Positions 7,868 through 16,656 of a stretch of 36,758 nt of DNA are shown one piece after another. The notes beneath the pieces were generated by a model. The model saw only the letters and a program-made list of their open reading frames with translations, was not told where the DNA came from and did not search any database. Within the stretch, counting starts at the first letter, position 1, and each line of letters opens with the position of its first letter. Source of the DNA: Planctomycetaceae bacterium (GTDB taxonomy: Bacteria; Planctomycetota; Planctomycetia; Pirellulales; Pirellulaceae); assembly GCA_005778405.1 (NCBI GenBank), contig SXOA01000197.1, positions 1-36,758 of the forward strand, read 5' to 3'. The translations under genes were made by a program, and so were the position numbers.

Positions 7868-8773
7868 CTAGACCTGTGCTATCACATCTTCCAGGTACAG
7901 AGCCAATGTCTTGGCGGGTGTTGCCAGCCTCAAGACGGGGGCGAACTCCGTGAACGCGTTGTCCACTTCGGCCAGAAACCGCGGTGCGGTGGTTCCCTTG
8001 CCAACCACCAGTTGATTAAAAGTGGCGACAAACCTTTCGCGGTCCGTCCACTCCTTGTCGCTAGCAGCGGGCAAAAGCGCCGACAGCGCGACGGCCAGTT
8101 TGCCCGGGAATTTTCCACCCGCGGCCACCAGCTCGTCTAAATGGCAGTGGGCTTCGATCAACGTGGCGAATTCCTCCGGAAGGCTCCAGGAGCGGCACAT
8201 CAAAGCGGCGGCATCGGCATGCGTCCAGCCAAAACTGGTCTGCTCCAGGTCGGAAAGCCGCTCTGTGCCATCGGACCGGTCCTGAAATAGTTTGAGGTAG
8301 CGCTGGGGAATCTCTTTGGCGAGGAGCGGGATCGCCATGTCCTGCAGCAAGGCTGCGGCAAAACATTCTTCCGCGTCCTTCATTCCCAGGAGCTTGCCAA
8401 AGTTGCGGGCAAAAAGGGCTCGGCGGAGCGAGTCCTGCCACAGCGACTTCAGATCAAAGGGGCCGCAACGCGGGTTGGGCATCAAGCTGAAGACCGCGCT
8501 CCACAGGGCGAAATTCTTAATCGTGCGGATTCCCACCAGCGTGATCGCCAGTTTGACGCTGTTGATCTCGCGGGCAAAACCGAAGTAGGAAGAGTTGACG
8601 AATTTGAGTACCTGCCCCGTCAGTCCAGGGTCGGCTTCGATGGGGATGGCGAATTCGACCGGTCCGTTGTCGGGGTTCTGCGACAGTTCCAACAGGCGGA
8701 TAGCGCTTTGCGGCAAGGCCGGTAATTGGGCACTGCGCAGCAGGTCTTTGAGATCGGGGGCACTTGTCGTCAT
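7868..8773 (-). CDS. HDOD domain protein
   Basis: A 301-aa protein from the ATG at 8773 (AAGG about 9 nt upstream); the open frame further up lacks domain sequence. HDOD hallmarks are PALPQSAIRLLEL near residue 20, DPGLTGQVLKFVNSSYFG near 50, INSVKLAITLVGIRTIKNFAL near 75, and FAAALLQDMAIPLLAKE, where canonical HD phosphohydrolases carry the HD pair (here QD). So it is a non-catalytic HD relative, as is typical of the family. HDOD proteins are used in signalling, motility and c-di-GMP or stress networks; no further output domain is attached. There is a 96-bp gap to the glycosyltransferase, so cotranscription is possible. The partner is unknown. Confidence 0.9.
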   Translation of the reverse strand: MTTSAPDLKDLLRSAQLPALPQSAIRLLELSQNPDNGPVEFAIPIEADPGLTGQVLKFVNSSYFGFAREINSVKLAITLVGIRTIKNFALWSAVFSLMPNPRCGPFDLKSLWQDSLRRALFARNFGKLLGMKDAEECFAAALLQDMAIPLLAKEIPQRYLKLFQDRSDGTERLSDLEQTSFGWTHADAAALMCRSWSLPEEFATLIEAHCHLDELVAAGGKFPGKLAVALSALLPAASDKEWTDRERFVATFNQLVVGKGTTAPRFLAEVDNAFTEFAPVLRLATPAKTLALYLEDVIAQV

Positions 8774-9103
8774 GAGTCGAGCCTTCTGCGTCTTGCGGAA
8801 CGTGTTGTTCAGACTGTGCGGAGCTTCCGCACTGGAAAACTTACGACATACATGGCTTGCGAGCAAACACGCGGAAGAATAGATCGAGCCCACTGCGACC
8901 TGCTAATGGTCAAAGAGTGTTTCACATTCTCCGCCGCTGTGATTTAGCCACAGTCGGCAAGCGAGAATGTTGCTTGTTAGCCACAAGCGCTCTGCCATTT
9001 CGAGCGAGAGCATTCGCCGCAACTTCAAGGCTCGTCGTGATTAACGTTGTCCAAAGGCGCTCGCCATGGCTTGCGGCCTGGGGCATGCATCTTCGTTCCG
9101 GGC
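8774..9103. other. 330-bp gap, no gene recognised
   Basis: This gap separates the divergent HDOD gene (minus) from the small ORF at 9104 (plus). Both promoters should lie here, but I could not pick a convincing -35/-10 pair. No repeat or RNA gene was recognised in it. Confidence 0.5.
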
Positions 9104-9373
9104 ATGCTCTTCTTCATTCGCCGCCGACTCCCCCTTTGCTGCGGAACAATTCTCCTGGTTATGACGATGTGCGCAAGTTTGCGGGGTGAACCGGCCAATT
9201 TCGATGACGGCTGGCGGCGGACGGCGCAGGGCTGGGCGCTGTTGTCTGCCGAGGCGGTGGCTTTCGAGCGAGATACTCCCGCGTCATCTCTCACTATTCA
9301 CCCGCTGCTGCTGGCGGCATTGCAGGTCAGCCTGGTGGCGGCTGCCTACTGGCGTTTTCCAGTGAAGAGTTAA
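9104..9373 (+). CDS. Small hydrophobic hypothetical protein
   Basis: An 89-aa ORF from the ATG at 9104 (the frame is open from an ATG at 9047, but the hydrophobic N-terminus begins here). It has a basic start followed by a hydrophobic stretch (RRRLPLCCGTILLVMTMCAS), a middle segment with DDGWRRTAQGWALL, and a second hydrophobic stretch IHPLLLAALQVSLVAAAYW. The GWRRTxxGW motif plus a C-terminal IHPL-helix recalls small proteins I have seen in planctomycete genomes, though I cannot name a family. It looks membrane-associated or exported. There is no clear ribosome binding site. It ends 4 bp before the pdxJ stop on the other strand. Confidence 0.5.
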   Translation: MLFFIRRRLPLCCGTILLVMTMCASLRGEPANFDDGWRRTAQGWALLSAEAVAFERDTPASSLTIHPLLLAALQVSLVAAAYWRFPVKS

Positions 9374-9377
9374 ACGG

Positions 9378-10085
9378 CTAGAGCAAGTCCTTCATTTCGC
9401 GCACGGCGCGCTCCAGGCCAACTAGGACGGCCCTGGATATGATGCTGTGGCCAATGTTGAGCTCGAGCATCCTGGCAATCGTGGCGACTGGGCGGACGTT
9501 GTGATAATTAAGCCCATGTCCCGCGTGCAGCCGCAGGCCGAGGTCGCTGGCGACCTTTCCCGCGGCAACCAGCGCCGCCAATTGCTGCGCTTGATCGGCT
9601 CCCCGAGCGAGTGCGTACTGGCCGGTGTGCAGCTCAATGGCTTCCACACCCAGCTCCTTGGCAAGCTGAATCTGTCTCGGGTCGGGATCGATGAACAAAC
9701 TGACGGCGATGCCAGCTGCTTGCAGGCGTTGCACCGCGCGAGCTACGGCAACGCGGTGCGAAACAACATCGAGCCCACCTTCCGTCGTCACTTCCTCACG
9801 GCGCTCGGGCACGAGCGTGGCCTGCTCTGGCTTGGTCTGGCAGGCAATGCCGATAATTTCCTCGGAGACGGACAGCTCCAGGTTGAGCTTCGTGGTGACC
9901 GTCTCTCGCAGTAGCCGCAAGTCACGGTCCTGAATGTGCCGGCGATCCTCGCGCAGGTGGAGCGTGATGCTGTCCGCTCCTGCCAGCTCGGCCAGAACCG
10001 CGGCCGCGACTGGATCCGGCTCAAAAGTCTTGCGGGCTTGGCGAAGAGTGGCTACGTGGTCGATGTTGACGCCGAGTTCGGGCAT
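9378..10085 (-). CDS. pdxJ: Pyridoxine 5'-phosphate synthase PdxJ
   Basis: A 235-aa protein, the usual PdxJ length. It condenses 3-amino-2-oxopropyl phosphate with 1-deoxyxylulose 5-phosphate to make pyridoxine 5'-phosphate (vitamin B6). The family signature is clear: [15 protein letters not shown] at the N-terminus, [19 protein letters not shown] near residue 40, [12 protein letters not shown] near 65, [15 protein letters not shown] near 95, SLFIDPDP near 130, [11 protein letters not shown] near 150, [11 protein letters not shown] near 190 and the terminal [17 protein letters not shown] phosphate-binding block. The catalytic Glu of ELSVSEE and His of IDHVAT and RHIQD are present. It lies 30 bp downstream of aroA on the same strand and is the last gene of that probable operon. 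Confidence 0.97.
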   Translation of the reverse strand: MPELGVNIDHVATLRQARKTFEPDPVAAAVLAELAGADSITLHLREDRRHIQDRDLRLLRETVTTKLNLELSVSEEIIGIACQTKPEQATLVPERREEVTTEGGLDVVSHRVAVARAVQRLQAAGIAVSLFIDPDPRQIQLAKELGVEAIELHTGQYALARGADQAQQLAALVAAGKVASDLGLRLHAGHGLNYHNVRPVATIARMLELNIGHSIISRAVLVGLERAVREMKDLL

Positions 10086-10115
10086 GGGATGTTCCTGGCT
10101 TAGTCCACGCGGCGG

Positions 10116-11411
10116 CTAAACAGACTTTGTAGGGCCGACAAGTTGGGACAGGTCTGCAAAGAAATTGGGATAAGTCTTGGCCGTGCAGCCTGGATCTCGG
10201 ATGGAGACGCCAGGAATTTTCAGTCCCGCCAAAGCAAAGCTCATCGCCATGCGGTGGTCGTTGTAAGTTTCCAGCTCCGCGCCGTGGAGCGGAGCAGGAG
10301 TGATTCGCAGGCCGTCGGTCAGTTCTTCCACGCCGGCACCAAGCTTGCGGAGCTGGCGGGCCAGGTCGGCGATGCGATCGGTTTCCTTATGGCGGATGTG
10401 TGCCACGCCCCGAATGGTCGTCGGCCCTTGAGCGAAAAGAGCGACGACGGCCAATGTCTGGGCCGTATCGCTGATGGCGTTCATATCGACGTCAATTCCG
10501 CGGAGCGGCACGGTGGGTCCGGTGACTGTGGTTCCGCGGCTGCTGTAGGCGACGCGGCAGCCCATTTTCTGCAGGCATTGTACGAAGGCGACGTCCCCCT
10601 GCAGCGCGCGGTGGGCGAGTCCCAGGGCCGTTACCTCGCCGCCGGTCACTGCGGCCAGGCCCCAGAAGTAGCTGGCGGCGGAAGCATCGGGCTCGATCGC
10701 ATATTCACAACTGCGGTAGCGCTGCTGGCCGGCGATGACGAATCGGGAGAGGCCGGAATAATGGGCTTCGGCACCGAACTCCCGCATGACGCCGAGCGTC
10801 ATCGTGACATACGGCTGGGAAACCAATTCTCCTTCGACAATCAGCTCGACGTTATCTTGGGCCAGAGGCGCCGCCATGAGCAGGCCGCTGAGAAACTGGC
10901 TGGAGATGTCTCCCCGTATTGTCGTCCGGCCACCGGGCAAGCCACTTGCCCGCACAATGACCGGCGGACAGCCGGTGCCGGCTTCACTTTGTACGTCCGC
11001 CCCGAGTTGGTTCAGCGCGGAGAGCAAATCGGCAATGGGCCGCTCCTGCATCCGCGGAACGCCCCCCAGCCGGTAGGTGCCGTGGCCCAGCGTAGTCATG
11101 GCCGTGAGAAAGCGAATGGTGGTGCCGCTGTTGCCTACATACAAATCCGCGTTTCTGGCCGGGATGCTTCCGCCGCAACCGGAGACGATGAGCTGGCTGC
11201 CGTCGTCATGCCGTTCGACGGGAATACCGAGCCGATGCAGGCTGTCGATCATCACCTCTGTGTCTTCGCTCGCCAGCGCGCCAGTGAGCGTGGAAACACC
11301 ATCCGCCAGGGCAGCACAAACCAAGGCCCGGTTGGTGATGCTCTTGGACCCTGGCGGGCGAATCGAGCCGCGAACGGGGCCGCAGGGGGTGAGGGAGAGA
11401 GAGTCGGGCAC
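10116..11411 (-). CDS. aroA: 3-phosphoshikimate 1-carboxyvinyltransferase (EPSP synthase)
   Basis: It joins phosphoenolpyruvate to shikimate 3-phosphate, step six of the shikimate pathway. The GTG at 11411 is preferred (431 aa, start [22 protein letters not shown]) because it gives the usual short leader and falls 13 nt after the upstream stop. A TTG at 11435 would add eight residues and overlap the neighbour. Neither has a good ribosome binding site. Motifs: Lys23 in [64 protein letters not shown] and [15 protein letters not shown]. The GNSGTT form, rather than GNAGTA, resembles the Gram-positive-type enzymes whose glyphosate sensitivity can differ; that is family knowledge, not shown here. 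Confidence 0.95.
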   Translation of the reverse strand: MPDSLSLTPCGPVRGSIRPPGSKSITNRALVCAALADGVSTLTGALASEDTEVMIDSLHRLGIPVERHDDGSQLIVSGCGGSIPARNADLYVGNSGTTIRFLTAMTTLGHGTYRLGGVPRMQERPIADLLSALNQLGADVQSEAGTGCPPVIVRASGLPGGRTTIRGDISSQFLSGLLMAAPLAQDNVELIVEGELVSQPYVTMTLGVMREFGAEAHYSGLSRFVIAGQQRYRSCEYAIEPDASAASYFWGLAAVTGGEVTALGLAHRALQGDVAFVQCLQKMGCRVAYSSRGTTVTGPTVPLRGIDVDMNAISDTAQTLAVVALFAQGPTTIRGVAHIRHKETDRIADLARQLRKLGAGVEELTDGLRITPAPLHGAELETYNDHRMAMSFALAGLKIPGVSIRDPGCTAKTYPNFFADLSQLVGPTKSV

Positions 11412-11424
11412 TGAACCAGTAAGA

Positions 11425-12627
11425 CTACGGGACAATCTTGTACAGGAATTTGTCGCTGCGGATTAACAGGGCGTTGCCGGCGACAGCGGGAGAACCAAGG
11501 ATGGCATCGCCCAACTCCATGGTGCTGACGAGCTCTCCCTTTTCGTCACCAGGCTTGATGACAAAGCACTGCCCGTCCTGGTTCACACAATAAACGTGGC
11601 CGCCGGCAACAACGGGCGTGGCCCAGAAACGACCCTTCAGTCGGACCTGCCAGAGCTCTGTGCCGGTCTTCTCGTCACCACCGGACAAAACATCCTTGCG
11701 GAGGGCGAACACTTTGCCACCGGAGATGACGGGGCTGGCGTTTTCGCCGCCCAGCTTGATGGAGTCCCAGGCAATGTTGGCCGCGGTCGCACCATCCTCA
11801 ACATCCAGTGCGGTCAGGCCATTGGCGGGCAGATAGATCCGGTTGCCGACGGTCGTGGGGGACGGAATGCTGCTGCAACCGGCGTCGTACTTCCATTTTT
11901 GCTCGCCGGTGAGTGGGTCGTGCGCGGTCAATCCGTTGCCGGATTGGAGCAGTACGAGTTGCTTGCCGTCTTTGCCGCGCAGGGCGGCCGGTGAAGCCCA
12001 GTTGGCACCGGCCGGGCGCTGCACGCGCCAGCGGGTTTCACCCGTGGCGGTGTTGATTCCAGCGGCGAACGAATCTCCCTGATTCTCGACTTGCACAATC
12101 ACCGTTTCGCCGACCACCAGCGGTGAGCTGGACATCCCTACGTCGTTGCCGGCTTTGGGATAGTCATGGGCCAATCCGCGATACCAGAGCAGATTGCCTT
12201 CAAGGTCGAGGCAAGCGAGGTCATTGCTGGAATAGAAGGCAAAAATCCGTTTGCCGTCGCTGGCCGGCGTGGGGGCCGCAACCGACGAGGTCGGGTGATG
12301 GAAGCAGCGGCCTGTAGCCCAGAATTCCCGCTTCCACAGCCGTTTGCCGCTCTCCATATCGAAAGCCAAAACGTGCAGATGGTCCTGCTTATTCGCGCCA
12401 TTGCTGGCGGTCACAAAGATGCGATTGCCGACAACGATCGGCCCGCTCACTCCCTTGCCGACGAGCGGAGCCTTCCAGGCCAGATTCTGTTCTGGGCTGT
12501 ATTTGAGGGCCAGCTTGCTGTCGAGCGCCAGGCTGGTCTGGTCGCTGCCGCGGAATTGCAGCCAGTCCGCGGCAGTGAACAATGGAAGCAGGAGCACGGC
12601 AAACGCGAGTAGGAGAAAACGTTTCAT
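11425..12627 (-). CDS. Secreted PQQ-like beta-propeller repeat protein
   Basis: A 400-aa protein with signal peptide [20 protein letters not shown] and then [12 protein letters not shown], the WxQFRG opening typical of planctomycete propeller exoproteins. Blade repeats include [92 protein letters not shown] and [18 protein letters not shown]. Expected location is the periplasm, as a binding or scaffold protein; no dehydrogenase catalytic residues are visible. It sits between the HEAT/galactose-binding-like gene (54 bp upstream) and aroA (13 bp downstream). It shares architecture with the protein at 2283-3569 but is clearly not a recent copy. Confidence 0.9.
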   Translation of the reverse strand: MKRFLLLAFAVLLLPLFTAADWLQFRGSDQTSLALDSKLALKYSPEQNLAWKAPLVGKGVSGPIVVGNRIFVTASNGANKQDHLHVLAFDMESGKRLWKREFWATGRCFHHPTSSVAAPTPASDGKRIFAFYSSNDLACLDLEGNLLWYRGLAHDYPKAGNDVGMSSSPLVVGETVIVQVENQGDSFAAGINTATGETRWRVQRPAGANWASPAALRGKDGKQLVLLQSGNGLTAHDPLTGEQKWKYDAGCSSIPSPTTVGNRIYLPANGLTALDVEDGATAANIAWDSIKLGGENASPVISGGKVFALRKDVLSGGDEKTGTELWQVRLKGRFWATPVVAGGHVYCVNQDGQCFVIKPGDEKGELVSTMELGDAILGSPAVAGNALLIRSDKFLYKIVP

Positions 12628-12649
12628 GACGATGTATGTTCTTGAACTT

Positions 12650-12677
12650 CGGATTTTGGATTTAGGATTTCGGAATT
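12650..12677. repeat. Heptamer tandem array (four 7-bp units)
   Basis: Four head-to-tail 7-bp units: CGGATTT, TGGATTT, AGGATTT, CGGAATT. It fills most of the 54-bp gap between two genes of one operon, ending just before the stop codon of the upstream gene. It belongs with the other heptamer arrays of the window (13901, 19505/19535, 30399). Confidence 0.65.
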
Positions 12678-12681
12678 GACC

Positions 12682-13836
12682 CTAGCGGCGAATGGCTGGC
12701 AGGAACGCTGTCTTGGCCGATGGCCGGTCCTGCGAAAGAATGGCGGTGCCGATGGTGTCGCAAATGCGAAATTGGAATTGCCAGCTTTGGGCCCACGCCT
12801 CGGTCTGCTCGTTCTGGCAGATTTTCAGCAGGATGGCGTTCTTGCCCTTTTTCATTTTTCCCTGGGTCAGGTACTGGTCGATTTGCTGCCCTGCGTGATA
12901 GACGTGGTTGGCGGTCAGCTCTTCGCCGTTGAGCCAGATCTTGTGGGCGTTGTACGATCCCAGCCGCAAATCCACCTGCTGGTCCTTTTCGGAAATGAAC
13001 TCGGTGGAGGCGTAGGCGATGGCCCCTTTGTGCTTGTCGAGAACCTTGGTCAGATCGATCATGCCAAAGTCATCCTTGCCGGTGGCTTCCTTCCAGCCAA
13101 TCTCCCCCTTGAGCCCCGGATACTTCGCCACCAGGTCCACCTTGGCTTCGGGTGGATAGGCGACGTCCCAACCCTTATCCCCCGTGTTGTCGAACGGCCC
13201 GATGATTTGCCAGGTCTGCAGGAAGCCATAATGAGTCGCCAGGTCAACGGTCTCGCCCAGTTCCTTGAGCTTGTCCGCTGCTGCCTTGATTTGGTCGTTA
13301 TCGCGGGCGGCCGAGAACGCTTTGTGAAACGCCGCTTGGGCCGCTTTCTTGTCTTCCACTTTCGCGGCATCGGCCAGGGCCAGCGCCACCGCGTCGCGGC
13401 GAAGCTCCAGGCTGGGGTCATTCAGCAGTGTCGGAATCAGCCGTTTTTCGGCAGAATCGTCGACGCCAGCAACAAACTCATAAGCCAGGCGGCGGGCGCG
13501 GGGTGAATGTTTCGTCTGGGCCAGGAACTTCTCCAACTCGGCCACGGGAAGTTTCCCACCCACCTGTTTCTGAGCCACTCCCTCGGCAATTCCCCGCAGC
13601 CAGTTTTCCGCCAGCACGCTGCATCCGTCCATCGCCGCCAGAATGGCGGGCAACTCCGCCGCGCTCGACTGGGCCAGCGCCTTCGCCGCCGCCGTCGCCT
13701 TAGCGTGCCCTTCCCCCTTTACCCCGACCCCCCTGACAATCGCCAGGTTCTTCGCTAAATCCCCCTCGGCAGACACAGCGCATACCGGGACGGCCAGAAC
13801 CAGACCCCAAGTGAAGAGTGCATTTCGCAAAATCAT
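12682..13836 (-). CDS. Secreted HEAT-like / galactose-binding-like protein (hypothetical)
   Basis: A 384-aa protein with signal peptide (NALFTWGLVLAVPVCAVSA) and a good GAGG 5 nt before the ATG at 13836. Residues about 25-200 are alpha-helical and alanine-rich with repeat-like pairs (AKALAQSSAAELPAILAAM, ARRLAYEFVAG, LIPTLLNDPSLELRRDAVALAL), fitting HEAT-type repeats. From about residue 208 the chain switches to LQTWQIIGPFDNTGDKGWD, then IAYASTEFISEKDQQVDLRLGSYNAHKIWLNGEEL, a beta-sandwich of the kind seen in galactose-binding-like or PA14-like domains of planctomycete exoproteins. No catalytic motif is visible. It is the first gene of the unit that continues with the propeller protein, aroA and pdxJ; its substrate is unknown. 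Confidence 0.85.
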   Translation of the reverse strand: MILRNALFTWGLVLAVPVCAVSAEGDLAKNLAIVRGVGVKGEGHAKATAAAKALAQSSAAELPAILAAMDGCSVLAENWLRGIAEGVAQKQVGGKLPVAELEKFLAQTKHSPRARRLAYEFVAGVDDSAEKRLIPTLLNDPSLELRRDAVALALADAAKVEDKKAAQAAFHKAFSAARDNDQIKAAADKLKELGETVDLATHYGFLQTWQIIGPFDNTGDKGWDVAYPPEAKVDLVAKYPGLKGEIGWKEATGKDDFGMIDLTKVLDKHKGAIAYASTEFISEKDQQVDLRLGSYNAHKIWLNGEELTANHVYHAGQQIDQYLTQGKMKKGKNAILLKICQNEQTEAWAQSWQFQFRICDTIGTAILSQDRPSAKTAFLPAIRR

Positions 13837-13900
13837 TGTTGCCTCAAGTGAATTCGGCGGAAGAAGTAGGGGTTAAAGCGAAAATGATTGTAGCGAAATT

Positions 13901-13935
13901 ATCGGGGACCGGGGATTGGGGGTTTGGCACTCGGG
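13901..13935. repeat. Degenerate heptamer array in a 235-bp gap
   Basis: Five 7-bp units: ATCGGGG, ACCGGGG, ATTGGGG, GTTTGGC, ACTCGGG. Two further units (ACTGGGG, ATTGGCG) follow at 13976-13989. The whole gap 13837-14071 between two minus-strand genes holds no recognisable gene. It must contain the promoter of the gene starting at 13836. Confidence 0.6.
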
Positions 13936-14071
13936 GAATTCCGGATCTGGCCGTCGCAAATCGGTTTCAAGCTGGACTGGGGATTGGCGCTGACTCTTGC
14001 CCCGCGTTGCGGAAGTGCGAAGTCACCCGCAGCGATGTCCAGTGAACAAAATTTGTCGAGTGAGATTGAAC

Positions 14072-15520
14072 TCACTTCTTAGCCGCATCCCCCGCCTCTT
14101 TTTTGCCGCTCGCCTGAAGCTGCTTGCGAAGCGATTCCAGGTCCGCTTTGAGAGTTTCGAGGGACTCTTCGAGTTGGCGGCGGCTGGCGGTGGCATCCTT
14201 TAATTGTTGTTGCTGGAGCTCGATGACTTTCTGATAGCGATCCATGGCCTTTTCAAGGAGGGCGATCTTCTCGGCAGCAAAAGCACCTTCGGGTTCCTCG
14301 CGCGGAGCGAGAGGACTGCTATTCTTGTAGCCCCCTTTAAGATCGCGGGTTATTTGCACTTTGGGCTGGAGGATTTCGGCGAGCTGGTTTTCGGGTAGGG
14401 AGGGGAGTTCCACGCCGCCGCCGAGGGTGAACTGGATCTCTTGCGGCTTGCCGGCGCGCTCGATGGTGAAGCTGATGGTGTCGCCGGGTTGTTTGTGGAG
14501 AGTGGGGACGGTGGCTTGGTAGACGGAACGGATGCGGATGCCGTCGGTGGCGGTGACGTGGTCACCGATTTTGATGCCGGCCTTGTCGGCGGGTCCGCCG
14601 GGAACGACGCGGCGGACGATGATGGCGCCGTCCGCCTCGCTGTCGAGCGACATGCCGACGACGGGCCGCCGCCGCTTGAGGACGATGACAGATTTGTCTT
14701 CCTCGCTGCCGCCTGAAGGCGGGACTCCAACTTTGACTCCAGCTTTGGCCCCGTCCGCCACGCGGAGGAGCCGCTGGACGTGGGTGATGGGGACGGCGTA
14801 GGCCCAGCCCCGTTGGGCTTCGGGCTTGTCGGTGCCGATGACGACTCCGACGAGTTTGCCCTGGCTGTTGACGACCCCCGCGCCGCAAGAGGTTTCAGTG
14901 GTCCGGACGTCGCACTGCAAGAGTGGCGGATAGCTGCCGCCGGTGAGAGTGCGGTCGACCGCGCCGACGATGCCAAGCGAGACGATCGGTTTTTCCACAC
15001 CCCAAGCGGAGCCGGTCATGACCCACGAGCCGGCGGCGGCCGGAGCGGCAGTAAGGTCGATGGGGGTGGCAGCGTCGGACTTGGATTCCAGAATCGCCAG
15101 GCCGGAGAATTCGTCAATCACCCGCAGCCGGGCATCCCCTTGGCTGCCGCCGGGGAAGGTGAAGCGGATTTGGGAATCGGTGCCGACCTGGACCGCGGTG
15201 ACAAATTTGTTGCGGGCAACGCAGAGGCCGGAGCAAACGATGACGGTGGAGCCGGCGGGTCTTTCTTGGGAAGGTTTGTCGGTCGCCGCGCCAGCGGCCT
15301 GGGGATTGGCCGAATCAATCTTTTCGGCCGCCGGTTTTGGCGACTGATAAAGGATGCGGACGGTGACGGTGGCGTTTTGTAGCCGCTGCGTCGGTTTTTC
15401 CCAGGAGACGAAGGGGGTGTTGAGATCCTGAGCCGAGGCGGTGGCGAGGAGGGAGAGGAGAATGACACCAGCCTGAAGCGTGAGCGAAGGAATGCGCGGC
15501 CAGCGGGGGGAGGCATTCAT
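14072..15520 (-). CDS. HtrA-like PDZ protein with degenerate catalytic triad (probable pseudoprotease)
   Basis: A 482-aa protein; the ATG at 15520 leads into a signal sequence ending LLSLLATASAQ. Residues about 85-255 align by eye with trypsin-like HtrA/S1C domains: VIVCSGLCVARNKFVTAVQV, LRVIDEFSGLAILES, VSLGIVGAVDR, QCDVRTTETSCGAGVVNSQG, LVGVVIGT and WAYAVPITHVQRLL. All three catalytic residues appear lost: His becomes Gln111, Asp becomes Gly140, and the Ser of GNSGG becomes Cys212 in TSCGA. A PDZ domain follows (GGPADKAGIKIGDHVTATDG, about 300-385), then a C-terminal coiled coil (about 420-475) rich in Q, E, K and L. A dispersed repeat contributes GVPPSGGS near residue 270. It lies 89 bp downstream of the sigma/anti-sigma pair. 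Confidence 0.88.
   Translation of the reverse strand: MNASPRWPRIPSLTLQAGVILLSLLATASAQDLNTPFVSWEKPTQRLQNATVTVRILYQSPKPAAEKIDSANPQAAGAATDKPSQERPAGSTVIVCSGLCVARNKFVTAVQVGTDSQIRFTFPGGSQGDARLRVIDEFSGLAILESKSDAATPIDLTAAPAAAGSWVMTGSAWGVEKPIVSLGIVGAVDRTLTGGSYPPLLQCDVRTTETSCGAGVVNSQGKLVGVVIGTDKPEAQRGWAYAVPITHVQRLLRVADGAKAGVKVGVPPSGGSEEDKSVIVLKRRRPVVGMSLDSEADGAIIVRRVVPGGPADKAGIKIGDHVTATDGIRIRSVYQATVPTLHKQPGDTISFTIERAGKPQEIQFTLGGGVELPSLPENQLAEILQPKVQITRDLKGGYKNSSPLAPREEPEGAFAAEKIALLEKAMDRYQKVIELQQQQLKDATASRRQLEESLETLKADLESLRKQLQASGKKEAGDAAKK
14705..14731. repeat. Dispersed palindromic element inside a coding sequence
   Basis: A copy of the element also found at 16657-16717 and 33618-33671, sharing CCTGAAGGCGGGACTCCAAC. 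Here only one arm is present. On the gene strand it reads in frame as VGVPPSGGS, within the linker between the HtrA-like and PDZ domains. Residues on both sides look like normal coding sequence. Confidence 0.7.
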
Positions 15521-15609
15521 GACGATACGGCAACTACAGGTAAGCGGCGCTGTCCTTCGCTGGTGCTTCAGGCTTGTGTGGGAGGGGTTCAAGGAAGCTG
15601 ACTTTCCAT

Positions 15610-16077
15610 TCAAAACGACAAGCTGCGCACGGCGGGCTGGTCCTGTTCCCAAAGGTCCATCAGCGCTTCGAGCTCGGGGCCGGAAGTGTCACCGAGGAAG
15701 GAGGCGGGGGTGACGGGGATTGAGGGCTCGGCGCTTGGAGTTACTACGAAGGTATTTGTCGTGGGTGCGGGAACGATCGCCGGATGCGGATGCTCGCCGA
15801 AAGGTTGATAGGAATTCGACGCCCAAATTGAAATCGTCACCAGACCCGCGGCCAGCGCGGTTCCGGCAAATGATCGAGTGAGCCAGGTGTGGCGACGGGA
15901 CGTTGGTTGGAGTGAAACTGCCAGCACTTTCGGCGTCGGCGCAGGATAAGTGGCCGCCAGGCGGGCCGCGTCGTCGCCGAGTTGCTCGGCCAGGTGGGCG
16001 AGGTCATCGGGCAACTGCAGATCGCCCCGTTCAAAGTTGGCGTCGTCTTCGCGAATGAGTTTTGGATCAAATGGCAT
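15610..16077 (-). CDS. Single-pass membrane anti-sigma-like protein
   Basis: A 155-aa protein. The ATG at 16077 lies 11 bp inside the end of the sigma gene, with GAGGA 9 nt upstream, indicating translational coupling. The N-terminal part (about 1-70) is acidic and helical (DANFERGDLQLPDDLAHLAEQLG). It is followed by a basic SRRHTWLTR, one membrane helix at about 72-90 (SFAGTALAAGLVTISIWA), and a proline-rich outer part. There are no cysteines, so this is not a zinc-binding (ZAS) anti-sigma. The assignment rests on position, size and topology rather than sequence family. The partner should be the adjacent ECF sigma factor. Confidence 0.8.
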   Translation of the reverse strand: MPFDPKLIREDDANFERGDLQLPDDLAHLAEQLGDDAARLAATYPAPTPKVLAVSLQPTSRRHTWLTRSFAGTALAAGLVTISIWASNSYQPFGEHPHPAIVPAPTTNTFVVTPSAEPSIPVTPASFLGDTSGPELEALMDLWEQDQPAVRSLSF

Positions 16078-16630
16078 GAGAAATGTCCTCACTGGGAAAG
16101 GCGGGCAACTGCCGGGCCTCTTCCCCTTCGCTGTCCAGAATCCGCCGCAGGGCGGCCAGGCCGTGGAAAATGCGGCTCTTGACGGTGCCGAGCGGACACT
16201 CCAAAACTTCGGCAATTTCCTCGTACCTGAGTCCTTCGCTGAACCGCAGGACCAGCGACTGCCGCTGCCCCTCGGGAAGCAGGGCAACGCGAGCCCAGAG
16301 ACTGTTTTTCCACTCGGCCACTTCGACCGGGGCGTCGGCCCCCGGCACGCTTTTCTCCCCCGCCGGCTCCCGGTCCCAGAGGACGCGAAGCTTGCGGCGC
16401 TTCATTCCCAGTTGCCGCCGCTGCCGCCGGTCGAGGTTGAGCAGGACTCCGTACAGCCAGGTGTAAACGCTGCTGCGGCCTTCAAAATGGCTCCCCTGCC
16501 GGGCCAGGACCATGAACGTTTCCTGGGCGAGGTCGTCCGCATCCCAGGGGTTGCCGCAGAGCACGAGCGCAGCCCGATGGATGCGGGCGAAATGCTCGCG
16601 AGTGGTTTCGTCCACGTTCAGGCGGTTCAC
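16067..16630 (-). CDS. ECF-type RNA polymerase sigma factor
   Basis: A 187-aa protein with a GTG start at 16630 and no obvious ribosome binding site. Region 2: HFARIHRAALVLCGNPWDADDLAQETFMVLAR, the classic ECF sigma2 with D-A-D-D-L-Q-E-T-F, then SSVYTWLYGVLLNLDRRQRRQ. Region 4: ALLPEGQRQSLVLRFSEGLRYEEIAEVLECPLGTVKSRIFHGLAALR, the helix-turn-helix that reads the -35 element. It overlaps its probable anti-sigma by 11 bp. Such pairs typically respond to envelope or extracytoplasmic signals and often autoregulate. The 247 bp upstream contain a dispersed palindrome; no ECF-type promoter could be recognised. Confidence 0.95.
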   Translation of the reverse strand: MNRLNVDETTREHFARIHRAALVLCGNPWDADDLAQETFMVLARQGSHFEGRSSVYTWLYGVLLNLDRRQRRQLGMKRRKLRVLWDREPAGEKSVPGADAPVEVAEWKNSLWARVALLPEGQRQSLVLRFSEGLRYEEIAEVLECPLGTVKSRIFHGLAALRRILDSEGEEARQLPAFPSEDISHAI

Positions 16631-16656
16631 GCGAAAGTGCCGATCGGGGGATCACC

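Noticed and set aside
10143..11414. 423-aa plus-strand frame
   Set aside because: Antisense of aroA, which has all EPSP synthase motifs.
14072..15520. Active HtrA/DegP protease
   Set aside because: The positions expected for His, Asp and Ser hold Gln111, Gly140 and Cys212, so a protease call is not supported.
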